From Euryodendron excelsum (lineage: Eukaryota > Streptophyta > Magnoliopsida > Ericales > Pentaphylacaceae), in contig CM065390.1 in NCBI GenBank assembly GCA_033060915.1, forward strand, positions 16,972,501-17,036,500: DNA of 64,000 nt, written 5' to 3'. Below, piece after piece: positions 43,336 to 56,146 of the stretch. Both the position numbers and the translations under genes were made by a program. How positions within the stretch are numbered: the first letter of the stretch is position 1; the number at the start of each line of letters is the position of its first letter. The notes beneath the pieces were generated by a model. That model saw only the letters and a program-made list of their open reading frames with translations. It was not told where the DNA came from and made no database searches.

Positions 43336-45019
43336 TAGAATGGGTGCCTCCACTACGTGGGTAGTTAATTTAGAGCAGTTAATTTGAGTAAGTAGGAGAG
43401 AATAAATAGGTAATGATTAGTGGGTGGTTATAAAACCTAAATTAGTATTTTACTTTTTTACCCTTTGAGTTAAATAAAAATATGTATAATGTTAGTAATT
43501 TATGTGATTTTTGAGGATGTTTTAGTCTGTACATAAAAGTGACACTTTTTTGAATTTAGAGTTTTACCAGGTTCACGAAACTTAAGGGTTTACTTTATAA
43601 TGGTATAGATACCAATTTATACTATATTATATTATTATTTATTTATTATTATTATAAAGGCCGGTAAAGATTGGTGAAGTTTCAAAACGTCACAATTTTA
43701 ATTTTCAAAAATACCACGTACTGTTAATGACTCCAGCTTGCCATCTAGTGAATCGATTCATCGGGTGGACGTGTAAAATCAACCCATAATTCATTGTTAA
43801 AACACCCACGTCTCTGACAGTTTTTTATCCGACTTGCACATTGCCTCTCTCTCTCTCTCCTTTGTAGCCACTCTCACAAACAATAAAATAAACTCTCTCT
43901 AATATACTCCTAAATCAGCTACCTACAGTCTTTTATCCGACTTGCACATTGCCTTCTATCTCTTATGTAACCACTCTCACAAATAACAAATAAACTCTCT
44001 CTCTAACATACTCCCAAATCAGTTACCTAAAAAATCTCCACGTCATAGACAGTTCCCAATTCTTTCGTGCTTTAATTTCCTTTCCTCACACGCACCCTTT
44101 CTCTCTAAAGAGTCTTTATTGATGCATATAACCGCTCTCAAAAAATCCTAAAACGAACTCGCTCTCTGAAAACCAAAACTAAAATGAAAATTTTGGAGCA
44201 TTGGAGAAGAAGTTGGGTAGGCTACAAAGAAATTCAGAGCCTTCAACGCATAATAGTGACTGGGAAGGTCAGGACCCAACGGTTTCAGAAGATGTAAAAC
44301 TACACACATTAGCCTTTTGAAAACTTGGGTTCAGGAACGTGGTTGATGGTTCTAACTTGCAAACCTGTACGTCAGCAATTCAAAAAAAAAAAAAAAAATT
44401 CAACCTCTTATATTTTTCTCTTATCTTTTTCTACTGTACAGTGACATTTTGTTTTAAATTCTATGAATTTCAGTTGTTTATTTTCTCTTTTTTAATGTTA
44501 TACCCAACAATTCAATCATGTAATTTCTCTCTCACATCACTCAAGCTTAGAGTCAGTTTCATTGCTCTGTTTTGATTAGCATTTATGGTGGACAAGAGAT
44601 TGCCATTGATATTCGTTTATTGATTGTTGTTGACGCCATTTGTTCGATTTATATTTAACTGTGGAGTTCTTCATATTTTCATGTGCCTGAGTGTTTTCCA
44701 TGTCTTAATGCTCTCTCTTCCAGTGACTACATTCATGTAAGTGAACTAGCGGGTAGAGTTTTGGGTGTGGTCAGCTCAAAATGGTGATGAAATTTGAATG
44801 TAACTATAGTGAAGTTCAAATTCCATCGTGCAGGAACAGAGTTGAGCATTATGGCAGGAATGAGCGGTTGGAATTTGCTGAATGGAAGCCTTCAATTTGA
44901 CCCCAAAATGTTATTTTTCTCTCTGAGTTTCATTTTGATTGAGTCGCTCACAAAGTCGAGGAAATGAAATTTCAAGCCAAGTGCGTTGTTTTGACTATAC
45001 CCCCAGCTGTGCCTACATG
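43336..45019. other. Spacer with a tandem duplication
   Basis: A unit of about 108 bp starting CAGTTTTTTATCCGACTTGC occurs at 43818 and again at 43926, including TTGCACATTGCC, CCACTCTCACAAA and AAACTCTCTCT. Otherwise no coding or recognisable element. Part may be the 5' flank or U3 of the LTR that follows. Confidence 0.6.
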
Positions 45020-46650
45020 TTGTATTCTGATTTGACATATTTTTTAAACTACGAATATGATAGAATAGTAGTTCTTTATATTTTTTACCATTTGATTATA
45101 CTCTAAAAATTACAAATTAAAATCGCTAATTATAAACTGTTGGTAGCAATTATTTACATATTAGTTATTATTTTAATATAAAATTCATTTTCTTTCATGT
45201 TTTTGTGTTCTGTGCAAATTTAAAATTAAAATAGAGTAAAATGAAGCTGACGGACACATATACTCTTTTAGCCGTGATATTATATATATATATGTTTGTG
45301 ATATTATATATATATATATGTTTGTGTGTAAAACTTTATTATATTATATGATATAATAAAAGTGTGTATTATACATATATACGCATGGGTATTGTATTGT
45401 ATATGTGTATATATATATTGTGTAAGTGTGCAGGTGGTGGACGGATAGAATGCACCATCCAAAAGCAAATAGTGGATGAATAATACAAAAGTAAGTGAAA
45501 AGAATGAGTGAATATTATAATATAATTAGTCAAAACAAATAGATAGGTGCTTGTATGTTGAGTTGATGGCTAACAAAAAAGAAAATAAATAATAAAGAAA
45601 GTAAATAAATGAATGGATGGCTTTGGCCATTGTCAGCCACAAACCAAATAAAAAAAAAAGGTTCAATTCAATTATGCATTGCCTATAAATTGGCAAGGGC
45701 AGAGGAATAGCAGGGGCTGCTGAAGAAAGCCAGAAAGAGAACAGAGGAGAGAGAGCCGAAGGGAAGAGGCTGATTCTTCCTTAGCAGTTAGTTAGTTTGT
45801 TAGTAGTTGTTCAACCAGTTAATTTTTTTAGTTTTCTCTTTACCGTTATTCTGCTGTAATAAACTTTTTTATTTATAAAATTATTTTTCAAACCATGTCT
45901 TTCAATACTATGAGTAGCTAGTTTTATTATTGAAACCAATTGTGAAGATCATCTGAGGATTTGGAAATATCAACGGAGGTAATTGAGCCTTCATTGTTTT
46001 ACCTTTAAAATCTTTTAATTTTGGATAATTAAATTCTAGATCTTTGAGAAAATTTAGATTTTTAACTAAATTTGGTAATTTATATGCACAAATATTAATT
46101 TAGTATAATTATAGCGCAAATCGATGATATAAATCTATAACTTTAATTTTATTATTTTAGATTTAATTATTATTGAATTTTTGTTCTAATAGCTTAATCT
46201 TCTAAATCAAAGGCTCAAGACGAAATTAATGATTTGAGTTACAAAATCTTCATTGAAATTTCGGGTGAATTAGGTGATTGGATCAATTAGATCCAAAACT
46301 ATTATATTTAATTTAATTAAAATCTCGTTTTACAACCATCAATCCTCACAAATTAAACTATTTTGCTTTGGTTACCACTTTTTGCAATAATTGTCCAATT
46401 TTTGTCGGTACTTTTCAAGGTAAAATTCAAACAGGTTGGCTGAGATTCCAATTGAAGTCATTATAATACTACAGTGTCTAGCATGACTTAGTTGGTATTT
46501 AATTTTTTACCGCGGGTGAATTTTAGTTCCTAACTTTGCATGTTTTGATAACTGTTCCCTGTGAATCGACTTCGGTCTTACCAGATTTTATTTACTGATT
46601 CACCACCTGTATTTGGGTGTTAATAGATTGTCATATCCTGAACATAGTCA
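45020..46650 (+). repeat. 5' LTR of an old Athila/Tat-like element (left edge uncertain)
   Basis: TATA box CCTATAAATTGG at 45684-45690, AATAAA at 45858-45863, and a 3' end ...ATAGTCA at 46650 directly before a decayed PBS. The stretch 46040-46330 follows, loosely, the layout of the other Athila LTRs here (TTTGAGTTACAAAATCTTCA against TTTGAGTTATAAACCCCATT). The left border could not be fixed; 45020 is a guess. Confidence 0.55.
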
Positions 46651-46657
46651 AGTATTT

Positions 46658-46675
46658 TATCGCGGTTGTCGAGAA
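46658..46675 (+). promoter_or_regulatory. Decayed tRNA-Asp primer-binding site
   Basis: TATCGCGGTTGTCGAGAA lines up with TGGCGCCGTTGCCGGGGA, the PBS seen in the intact element at 62838-62855 (reverse strand). The flank AACGAC also fits. Most differences are G to A or C to T, as expected from deamination of methylated DNA. Confidence 0.6.
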
Positions 46676-47430
46676 ACGACTTTAATAAAATCATGCAAAT
46701 TTTTTTTTTAACATTCAAAAATAAAAAAATTAAAAAATTATGATAAAAAATTCAAAATTAAAAAATTAAAAAAAAATAATAATGTCTTTGCTGTGGACTT
46801 GAGTACAATTGATTGCTTCCTTACCATTACAAAGGAATTAAACAGTGTATACAAATTGATTACTGGTTTATACTAAATTATTATTTCGTTCCATTGCTAA
46901 CTTGTATATTTGTATATATTTAATTTTTTTATTTTTATTATTTATTTATTTATTCTTGTGGTTAACCTCTTTGGTTGGCATACTCGCTTATTATTGGATG
47001 AAATCATTCAAGTTGGTTACCATATTTTTTGTTTTTATTTTTCATCTAACTATCTAACATTTTCCTTTATTTAGTGGATAAGTTACTTTGGTTACCATTC
47101 TAACATTCTACTTTCTGCACTTTACTTTCAATTTTTTTATTTATTTTTTCCTTTGTGGTTTACTTTCGGGTTAATTCATTGCCTGCTTAGGTCGGTGCCT
47201 TCGATGTGGTGACCAACTACTAACTCTCTAACTCTTTACTAATGTTTTACTAACGGATTAACTTTTGTTTATTTTATTATTTTTGTGTGCAAGTATTGTA
47301 GTATACTGTTGTAGTTTCTTTATTGTTTTATTTATTTATTTATTTATAATATTTTATCGTGTTGATGTTTCGAGAAGGGTAAATTTATGCCTTCATAGGG
47401 TATGTACACTTTTATGAAATATTTCATTAG
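46676..47430 (+). other. Untranslated leader of the old Athila-like element
   Basis: AT-rich, with no long reading frame, between the PBS and the gag remnant, as is usual for Athila/Tat leaders. TTTATT repeats near 47330-47345. Confidence 0.5.
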
Positions 47431-47835
47431 GGATGTGCATGGATAATTGGCGAGTGTTGACTCTTCTAGTGATCTTCCTCTCACTTAGCATATTCTTTCT
47501 TCATTTAGGACTCCTGTTCCAAACATTCAGTTAGTTAACCGAATTCCTAGTTCTATACCAATGGCTAAAAAATTTGATCATCAACCACTTGTAAATCCCA
47601 ACTTGTCAAATCCAAGTAATGGATCTGAAGGTGGGAGTATACAAGGCGATCTTTCCCATAGATCTCTTAGAGATTGTCTGAATCTTGTTAGGTAAGCTCT
47701 TACCTCTTGTATTGTTCTTCCTGCATATCATGCAACGGTGACTTTAAAATTGAGAATGATCTAGTTGATAAATCCATTCCATGGTTCAGATTCAGAAAAA
47801 CCATATCAACATATAAAAGATTTCGAGAGCGTATG
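47431..47835 (+). pseudogene. Athila-like gag, N-terminal part (plus strand)
   Basis: Decayed frames end in NPFHGSDSEKPYQHIKDFES, matching FHRVDSERPYAFIKEFEDAC of the other copy (about 62030 on the minus strand). Stops precede it. The gag is cut here by the solo LTR at 47836-49628 and resumes at 49634. Confidence 0.72.
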
Positions 47836-49628
47836 TGACTCGCCCCCAAATGCAGTATTCCTACAATTGGAGTTAGTTACCTCGCAAGAGTATGGGGGTC
47901 GCGATGAAGTATAAACCGGACAAAACCGGTATCGTTCTCTCCCAAGGGGCCTAACCAAATATAGGCTCTAGTACTCAACTCTCACTAACCTAACCTAGGA
48001 TTGAATTGCAATTATGTGAGAAATTGGATCTAAAATAAAAAGAAAAATAAAAAGACCGAAAATCTTTTGATTTTTGATGGGGTTTTGAATTAGTAAACTA
48101 TTGCAATGAAAATTAAAGCAATTAAAAACTAGACAATTAAATTAAAGCAAATTAAAATTAAATTCTCAGGATTAATTTATCAAACCAATTTCGAGTCTTG
48201 GAATTCCAAAGGAGGAATTTTATAACTCAAATTCTTCGACTACATCGTAAGTCTCGGATTCGAAAGTTTTAACGATAAAAACAATGTGTTCTTTAGAAAT
48301 TCAACTCCTAGAATAAATCGAGTTTATAGATTCATGAACGAATGCCATCGGTTTGAGCAACGTATATACTGAGTGAAGACTCACGCATACCCATTACCGG
48401 ACATAACCAATTGACCAAGTTTTCAATGGTTTCTAGAATGAAGAACAACAAGAATAATACAAACACAATATTTAGCTTGAAAATCCAAAATACACCCTCC
48501 TATGGTCAACTAAGACCTCCAATCGGCTTTCATGCTCAATCTCGAGATGGGGGAAGTTAGCTACTCATATTCAACAAGAAATAACTTCGAAATAAAGGAA
48601 TAAAAACTGGAAATACGAATTTAAAGCAAGACAATAAATGGAAACACGAATTTAAAGCAAGAAATTGAAGAACTTGTATTGAAACTAATGTATGAGAGAT
48701 TAAAAGTACAATGAAACAAGAACTAAATTAAATCTAAACTATTCTAAGTTAAAAACTATAAAAACTACCTAAAATGGTCATCTCTCGCCGCCCCTAGCTT
48801 CTATATATCGAACAAAAATGAAAAAGGGTATTTATAGCTACAATGTTAGAACCCTAAAATTTGTCAAATTTTTTCCTTCCCGTTCGAACGACTTAATGGG
48901 CGTTCGAACGCCTAACCAATTCTGGGATGCAAGCTCTTGGGTCGTTCTAACGGTTGCCTGGGCATTCGAACTTTGAACCAGTTTTTTATCCGTCTGTTGT
49001 AACTTGATTTTGACCACTTTAGAGATCGATTCAGCCAATTCACATTAGAGGAAAAATTGTAGCCCTTGAAGTTTTCTTTCCAACGCCATAAAAATCAGCT
49101 TAATCGAAGATCGAAGTAAAAAGTTATGTCCAAAATACTGAGACAGGTTTTTAGTAAAATTTTGAAATTTGCCTTGGTGTTCGAACGGCCAAACATGCGT
49201 TTGAATGGCAAGGAAAAAATCGAATTTTTAGCTCTTGGGCCGTTTGAATGCTAGGTTTGAGCGTTCAAATGGTAATTTTCTCCTATTTTCACTTTTCTTG
49301 ATTTTGAGGCACTTCGAAGCCAAATTGGTCGACGCCCGTTAGACGCAAACATTTGTAACTTGATGAGATTTATCAAACGATGCAGGACTCAGGTCATTCA
49401 GACATCCGTAGCAAAATATGACCCCCTTTCGCAAGATTTTGCCCGACAGGATTTTCTCGTTTTGCATGCCTCAAGTCTCGGATCATCATTAAAGCTCCAA
49501 CTCCATCTCTTTAGCATTAAAAACCTGAGATTATTCATAATATACAAATAATATAATATAATTACACCTATTTTAAGCCTAATAAAGGCACATTGGAGAC
49601 AAATGATTGCACTTTTGTGGTGCAATTA
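47836..49628 (-). mobile_element. Athila-type solo LTR inserted in gag
   Basis: The 1,793-bp LTR lies between perfect duplications GTATG (47831-47835 and 49629-49633). On the plus strand it starts TGACTCGCCCCC and ends GTGCAATTA, where ...CA was expected (probably mutated). Orientation is minus: TATAAATACCC near 48824-48834 and the U3 array of CGTTCGAACG words at 48880-49270. It is the uninterrupted relative of the LTR at 26123-32518. Confidence 0.82.
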
Positions 49629-49633
49629 GTATG

Positions 49634-50113
49634 CTTTATGTTCTTCGATAATTTTACCCATGGGAAATATACTTTTAAAACTCTTCCCGTTTTCTCTCAA
49701 AGACAAGGCCAATACATGGTTCAATTCATTGAGCCCTCGGTTTATTCATTCTTGGCAAGATTTTCAGACAAAATTCTTGAAAAAATTCTTTCTTGAGCAT
49801 AAAATTAAGGCGATTCGTCGCCAAATCTCTCAATTTTTCCATGTGTTTAATGAATCGTTCTTCCAATATTGGAAGAGATTCAAAGATTTATTGAGTGCTT
49901 ATCCACATCATAGTTTCACCAATTAGCATATCATAAATACTTTCTATTCATCATTGACTCCACAACTGAAGCAGTTCGTTGAGTTTATGTGTGCAGGGAT
50001 TTTGTATGATAAAGACCCATCAGAAGCGTATGACTTCTTTGATTATTTATCGAATTTGGCTAGAGATTGGGCTACAAATGAGACCCAAAATCATGAGTCT
50101 AAACTTAGGGTAA
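49634..50113 (+). pseudogene. Athila-like gag, middle part (plus strand)
   Basis: It includes FSLKDKANTWFNSLSPRFIH, HKIKAIRRQISQFFHVFNES, FFQYWKRFKDLLSAYPHH, SLTPQLKQFVEFMCAG and DYLSNLARDWATNETQ, all matching the minus-strand gag at 61355-62490. This is the capsid (retrotransposon gag) domain. A stop interrupts it at 49924, and it ends where the LTR at 50114 begins, preceded by GGTAA. Confidence 0.82.
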
Positions 50114-51404
50114 TGATTACACTCTAAAAGTGTAATCATAAGCCCTTAATTTGTACTTTTGTTAGACTTATATTATTATTAATTGTCTTATTTTAGTTCA
50201 ATATTTGTTTTATTATGTTTTTTGTGTGCTTTGTAGGTTATAGGAATTAATAAAGGCAAATAGATGCAAAGAATGATCAAACCGGGTCAAAACGAGCAAA
50301 TCGGTGATGAGAAGTCCAACTCGTCTCGGTATTTTGGTTATAACTGTTCGCTCAACTGTCCAATTGAGCTGATTTTTATGCCATTGGAAAGAAGACGTCA
50401 AAAGCTACAACTTATCCTATAATGTGCATCAGCTGAATCGGCTTCTAAGGTAGTCAAAATTAAGCTTCAAAGTTATTGGGTTAAATAGTGAATAGTTTAC
50501 CATCCAAACTGGTATCAGATGCACCGTTCAGACTCACTTTGGACTGTCTTTAGATGTACCATTCGGACGCACTTCGGACTGCATCAGTTGCACCGTTCGG
50601 ACTGCCTTCAAACACACTGTTCGGACACACTTCAAATTGCTTTCAGACGTATCGTCCGAAGATTGTTCGGACGCTATTTCGACTTTCAAATTACATTTTT
50701 TGCATCCGAATCTGCATTTTAGGGGAGTTTTGTAGGTTTTTTTGTGTAGCTAGGATTAATTTTAGGTAGAGAGCCAGTGGGAGAAGCTCCTCTAAGGTTG
50801 GTTCTTCTAATTTTTCTTCATTTTTAACTTAGATTTATCTTTGTAATGGTAGTATAGAGTTAATTTGTAGTTTTCCTTCATTGTATTGTATTTCCTTTCA
50901 CTTTCTTGCACTTGCTTGTATTTTTCTAGTATCCAAACACTCTTAATATTCAATTAAATTTTAGTTTAAATCGATGATATTAACCTTTGATTCTTTCAAA
51001 TCAAACATACTTAAATATTGTGTTTGATTTGAGTTATAAACCCCATTGAAAGCCTTGGATGAAATTGAGTGATTGGTTCATGTGAGCCCAATTCCCTTCT
51101 AATTGTTTTAATTCTAATTTCAATTTGCTTTACTTTAATTATCTAGTTGTAATCACTTTTAATTTCATTGCAATAGGTTAATAATTCAAAACAATCATCA
51201 AAACTCAAAATATTTTTGGTCCTTTTTATTTTCCCTTTTATTTTAGATTCAATTCACCCAACTTCTATTCGACCCGAGCTAAGTCAGTGTGAAGTGAGTG
51301 GTATAGCCTACATTGGGCTAGGTCCTGGAGAAGATATGATTCTGGACTTTTCGGATAAAACTACGAATATCAATCATGTGCTTGTAGATAAAAAGAGCGC
51401 CTTC
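50114..51404 (+). repeat. Athila-type LTR, 3' end cut by the next insertion
   Basis: It starts TGATTACACTCTAAAAGTG, nearly identical for about 100 bp to the LTR at 26123. It carries CGTTCGGAC words at 50510-50690 and the shared TTTGATTTGAGTTATAAACC block at 51021-51045. The final 100 bp or so typical of the family are absent before 51405, so the element at 51405 probably landed inside it. The left flank is GGTAA (50109-50113); the matching right flank lies beyond the window. Confidence 0.7.
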
Positions 51405-52980
51405 TGACTTGCTCCCGCCACGCTCACCATGATGGAGGTGCTTGTAGTTTAAGTGAGGGTATTCCTACTATTGTGTTCTCCCATGAGACTTGTGCCAATC
51501 TAAGCAATAGAAACGAGTAAAGTTTAAAAACCTATGCAAATTGAAATCGCATACCAAGAGTGGAATTGATGACTATGGAAACTAAAATTTGACTGAAAAT
51601 CTTTTGGTGTTTGAAGAGTTGTTTTGCTAATAACTAGGCAAACAATTGAATTGAAATTAAACCCAACAACTTGATTTTAGCTAAAGCAATTTGACAAGTA
51701 TGAAAATTCTACTACAACAACCACAATTATGACTAAATTAACTTTTGATTTAACCGAAATTCCAAATGAAAACAAGTAAGGATTTAACTTGATTAAAAAG
51801 GGGGTTTGGGTTCAACTGTTCCAATCTACTAATTCTAGTACGGAATTTGAAATGGGGAGTTTGGGTTAACTCAAATCAAGAACTGTCCAAAGGCCATTGA
51901 TTTGAAAAGTTTAGCTTTGAAAATTTAGAAATCTCTAATTATTTTAGAATTAAGTTTTATCACCATTCATGGGTTCTTTAGAAATAAATCACATGTTACT
52001 AACTATGATTATAGATCTAAGATTTCTACAACAATTAATTTCAATATAATTAGAAATAAAGATGCAAAATAGATATTCAATAAGATTGAGAACTCCCCTT
52101 TCATTTCCTATGCATTCCTTGGTGGATCTTCACATTTGTCCCCAAACAATGAGCTTAGCTTGAAGATTCCATAGTTGAAAGCTTCCCAAAATATAGAGAC
52201 AACATTCTTGACTTGAAATCAAAAGTGTATATATATTGAACTATAGAAAATGTGAAAGATTACACATAAACAACACTAGAAATCTAACTAAACCCTTCCT
52301 AAAGTCCTAAATACAACAATGTAAACTAAATCTAAGCAAAATACAAGTTTTTTCCCTATTCTCCCTCTCTACCCGCAGCAAAAAACCTAAAAAATAACAT
52401 AAGCCATCTTTTTCTTTGATTGCTAGGTTATAGGGCAAATCTGCGCTCATCGTCCGAAGTGCGTCTTAAGGTCGTCTGAATAGCGTCCGGACGCACCGTC
52501 TAGACGGTGGCATAATCGTTCGGTTGGTTATTTCACTGTTCGGACGGTCTTTAGACGCAGAATCTCGGCTCTGTATTTCTTTGAACTGGAAAAGATGACT
52601 CTGTGATAGCTTAGAATGGGAAAAGACAACTCTGGAATGGCTTTGAACGGAAAAAATCAACTTTGGAACTCCGATTTCCGTCGTAGCGTCCGAACGGTAA
52701 TTCGCCCGTTCGAATGGACCGTCTGAACGGTGGGAGTGTCTGAACGGTTATTTATCCGTCCGAATGATCTGTCCGAACAGTGGAAACCGTCCGAACGCTC
52801 CGTCCGGGCGGACTTCTTCTCTTTAGGCCATTTTCACTATTTTATCACCAAAAACCTACAATACACATAGAAAACCACTTTAAATCAATTTATTGCTAAA
52901 AACCTATTCCATTACCCATAGAGAGGCTAACAAACACTTAATTAGGGGACAAAGATTACACTTTTAGAGTGAAATCAACA
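51405..52980 (-). repeat. 3' LTR of the Athila-like element
   Basis: 1,576 bp. On the minus strand it begins TGTTGATTTCACTC and ends GGGAGCAAGTCA. The U3 array of GCGTCCGGACGCACCGT and GTTCGGACGG words (52440-52820) is followed by CCCTATAACC (about 52425-52434), a weak TATA-like box. Confidence 0.88.
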
Positions 52981-52988
52981 CCCCCCAA
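52981..52988 (-). promoter_or_regulatory. Polypurine tract
   Basis: On the minus strand TTGGGGGG, immediately before the TG of the 3' LTR: the plus-strand primer of reverse transcription. Confidence 0.82.
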
Positions 52989-54669
52989 CTTAGCTTTTGC
53001 TAGTCCCTAGCAAAAATGTATTATAGAAATGAGATAAATAAAGACGATAAAAGAAACAAAATATGCACACCCCACTCAAGATATCGATGGACGCATCTCA
53101 AACCTCAAACACATATAGGAGTTTATGCAAAAATTCATACACTAGAGAAGTTTGTGCTCTTGTGCTTGATAAGCCAATGCTAAGCAACATACAAGGAACT
53201 CAATTATGCACTTCCGAACTGTAAAGTTTTGATTCAATCCTCACCGGGTATACACTCGGAATGAAAGACCCACATGGTTCACGTAATGATATGTTCAACA
53301 ATGGAGTAAATGTACAAGGTAAAATAAGTGAACATATCCAAAACAAAGAACCGGACAACGTGTATGTGTATCGTCTTTGGCATAACTTCATGAAAGAATG
53401 TTCATAGATGCGTAATGATTCAAAGAATTGACAAGATAAAACTTTTACTCTAATGAAAATTATAATGAAGCATCTTTGGATCGATTAAGTGATTTGGAAG
53501 GCGAAGAGGTAAAGTAGGAATGATGAAAGGTAAGTACAAAACACATCACGTGTCAATGAGATGATGAAAAGATATCATGTCCAACTCCTCCCTTGTTATG
53601 TACCCAAAGATTCGAACAATAAATATTTTCAGTTTTTACAACTCCTTCTCTTTGACTTCGTTGCCACTTTGCATGATTCTCATAACTTCTTCTTTTTTTC
53701 TTTTTTTCTTTTTTTAATATCATATACCCACTTCTTTTTCTTTTCTCTTACTCTTCTTCTTCTTCTTCTTCTCTTTTTCTATTTGATTTTTTTTTTTATA
53801 ACTTCGTTTCCCCAACATAGTATAGAATAGGGTTATGAAGTACAAAAAATTTCATTGATATCTTTTGAGGAAGAAGTTGGTGATAAATGAAATGATAAAT
53901 GGGTTATATAGTGAAGTAAAAAAGATAATGGCTATCAAGAAGGATATGGGCTTAAAATTACATAAAAATGCCAAATTATAATATTCCATAGAGTAAAAGT
54001 GTCAATGTCAAGATCAGAACTCATCTTATGAACCAAATGCAAGCATAAAGAAGTTATTCAAGAGAAATGAGGGTGAAAGATCAATCTTTGAGTAAATGTA
54101 GACTCTAAAAAAGATGGTAAATGCTCTAAAGCTCACAAGGTGATAATCTCCACTAAGTATGGACGAAAATGTAAAGTAGAGTAACAAAAATATATTGCAA
54201 AACATAACTCATGTGAAAAGTATATAACTTTCAACCAATGCATGAATCAAGCACTTTCCATGGAGTTAAAAGTAAGACAATGAGTCCATCTCAATCTAAG
54301 TTGGGTCTTAATGTCAAAAACAATATTATAGTGCATCAAAAATGAGGAGTTAACGCATCTGTCGCAAAAGCTAGCAAAGCATACATAATAAGAGATGTAA
54401 TTAGATGCGTGAGAGAAATGAAGACTGATACCGATACCATACAATACCAAAATCCCCATCAAAATGGTATAGGCGAGTAACATAAACCAAAATTTGAGAA
54501 CACCTAAACAATCCAAAAATACAAGATAGATAACAAGGGGATACAAAAATAAATGATGTACAGTAAAGAAAGCTCAAACATAATCTAGTATCTCAAAACA
54601 ATATACAAAACATGATGCAATGATATGCTATGTGCGTACAAAAGGCATCAAAATCTTAGACTCTAATCA
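52989..54669 (-). other. Noncoding 3' part of the Athila-like element
   Basis: No coding signal between the third ORF and the PPT. T- and CTT-rich at 53690-53800. Long noncoding stretches at this place are common in Athila elements. Confidence 0.6.
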
Positions 54670-56004
54670 ATCATCTCCATCATCATCTAGAGGTGGTGCA
54701 ACAGCTGACCTAAGGGCCCAGACCTCAACAAATAACTCCTCTATGATCCTGGTCTGGCCTCGGGTCTGACCCTAGAGTGTGGTAATCTGTTCAGACTGGG
54801 CTTGGATCTGGCCCTCAAGTGTAGCAAAACAAGCTGCGTAGGCAGCCTCCAGCCTAGCAATATCGGCAGACTACTGTGCTGATCCCGCAGCTAACATAGC
54901 TAAAGTCTGTTGCATCTGCCTAAGCATTTGTAATGCCGGATCGGGCATCGGCGGTGGCTAAAAGTGTTGCTACTGCTGCTGCTGCTAATGCTGATGAATA
55001 TCTAGGTCGTACTAGTCCAGGTCAGCAAGGTCCGGCTGCTGTTGCTATTGTTGCTACTGCTGCTGTGACTGTGGCTGGAACTGCTCCTGCTGCTGCTGCA
55101 GTTTGCGAGATCTCAATCCCTGCTGGATGATGGATCTACCGATGGCCTCCCTCGACTGCGGGAGACGAGGAAATCTAACAGCAGGGCCCCCAAATGCAGT
55201 CTCGATCACCCGTGTCAAAAGAACCGCGAAGGGGATGGATCCCTGAGCACGCGGGTGCAAGCACTCCTCCGCTAGGGCCCTAAACTGAAATTACAAGAGG
55301 TCTATGGTCCTACCTATCCCAATGGCCCACAACAGACTCGCCCTACCCCTCTTAACCTCAGAATGCCTAGCAATGGGGTAAACGGATTGACAGCAAAAAA
55401 TGTACAAGGGGGCGTAAATCGGGAGTAATGAGCTAACCGCCAGTTGCCGATGCATAACCCAATCAGTGCCTGGGAGGCAAATCTCGTCGGAAATGACCCT
55501 GAAGTCATCCGGGGCTCCCCTAGATGGGAAACCATACTGCGGGTCTGCCACCCTAAGCAGTCTATACAACTCCGCAAAATTGCCAGGGGTGATTCCAATG
55601 TCAAACCCCTTAATCGAGGACATAATCTGCTCGTGTCCTCGAGTAATACAACAGGCTGACACGTTCACCATAAACTCAGCGAGCAAGGTAAAAATGACTT
55701 CTCCCGTAAAGGTAATGAGAGGGACCCAACCCCAGCCCTCAAAGATCAGTGCCCACAAAAACCCGGGGTCCCTAAAATGATCTAAGTCCATCTGGCGCTC
55801 AAGTTCTACGCCTCTCCTCACCCAAGTTTGGGAGAATGCCTCAAAGGCATCTTCTAACTCAAAATGTGTGGCGTCATAGGCTGGGGCTAGCTCAGCCTCA
55901 GTTGCGGCAATCGGAAGGGCACCTTGGGCCCCTCTGCCTACCATATCTAAACACCTTAAAAGGTAAACCCTAGGTATAAAATAAAGTAAATAAGGAAAGG
56001 GCAC
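54670..56004 (-). pseudogene. Third ORF of the Athila-like element (env-position protein)
   Basis: The main open part is 56004-55291 (237 codons; a second possible start MVGRGAQGALP at 55947). It has FRDPGFLWALIFEGWGW, TGEVIFTLLAEFMVNVSACC, RGHEQIMSSIKGFDIGITPG and LPGTDWVMHRQLAVSSL. This resembles the plant-transposon domain found downstream of integrase in Athila elements; some authors call it env-like, but I see no convincing signal peptide or fusion features. Beyond 55260 the frame continues with stops through a Gln-rich tract (CAG/CTG repeats, 54950-55100) and a possible coiled coil (IARLEAAYAACFATLEGQIQ). Its role is unknown. Confidence 0.6.
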
Positions 56005-56146
56005 AAGAATACCTGGGGAAGCGTGAAATCAAGGGTGGAGGAGTCAAGGGCACGTGCTCGGGCTCCGCTGTCGTCCAAAAGCTCTCACAACTCTTAAAAA
56101 CTCCCTGTATAGCATTTGTATTGAGTCTGACCTCAATACGGACGCT

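Noticed and set aside
53561..53830. Membrane-like plus-strand ORF of 89 codons
   Set aside because: The hydrophobic run is produced by CTT/TTC microsatellite sequence in the noncoding part of the retrotransposon.
55054..55130. Alanine-rich plus-strand ORF over the CTG repeats
   Set aside because: It is the reverse frame of the Gln-coding CAG tract of the third ORF; no independent support.
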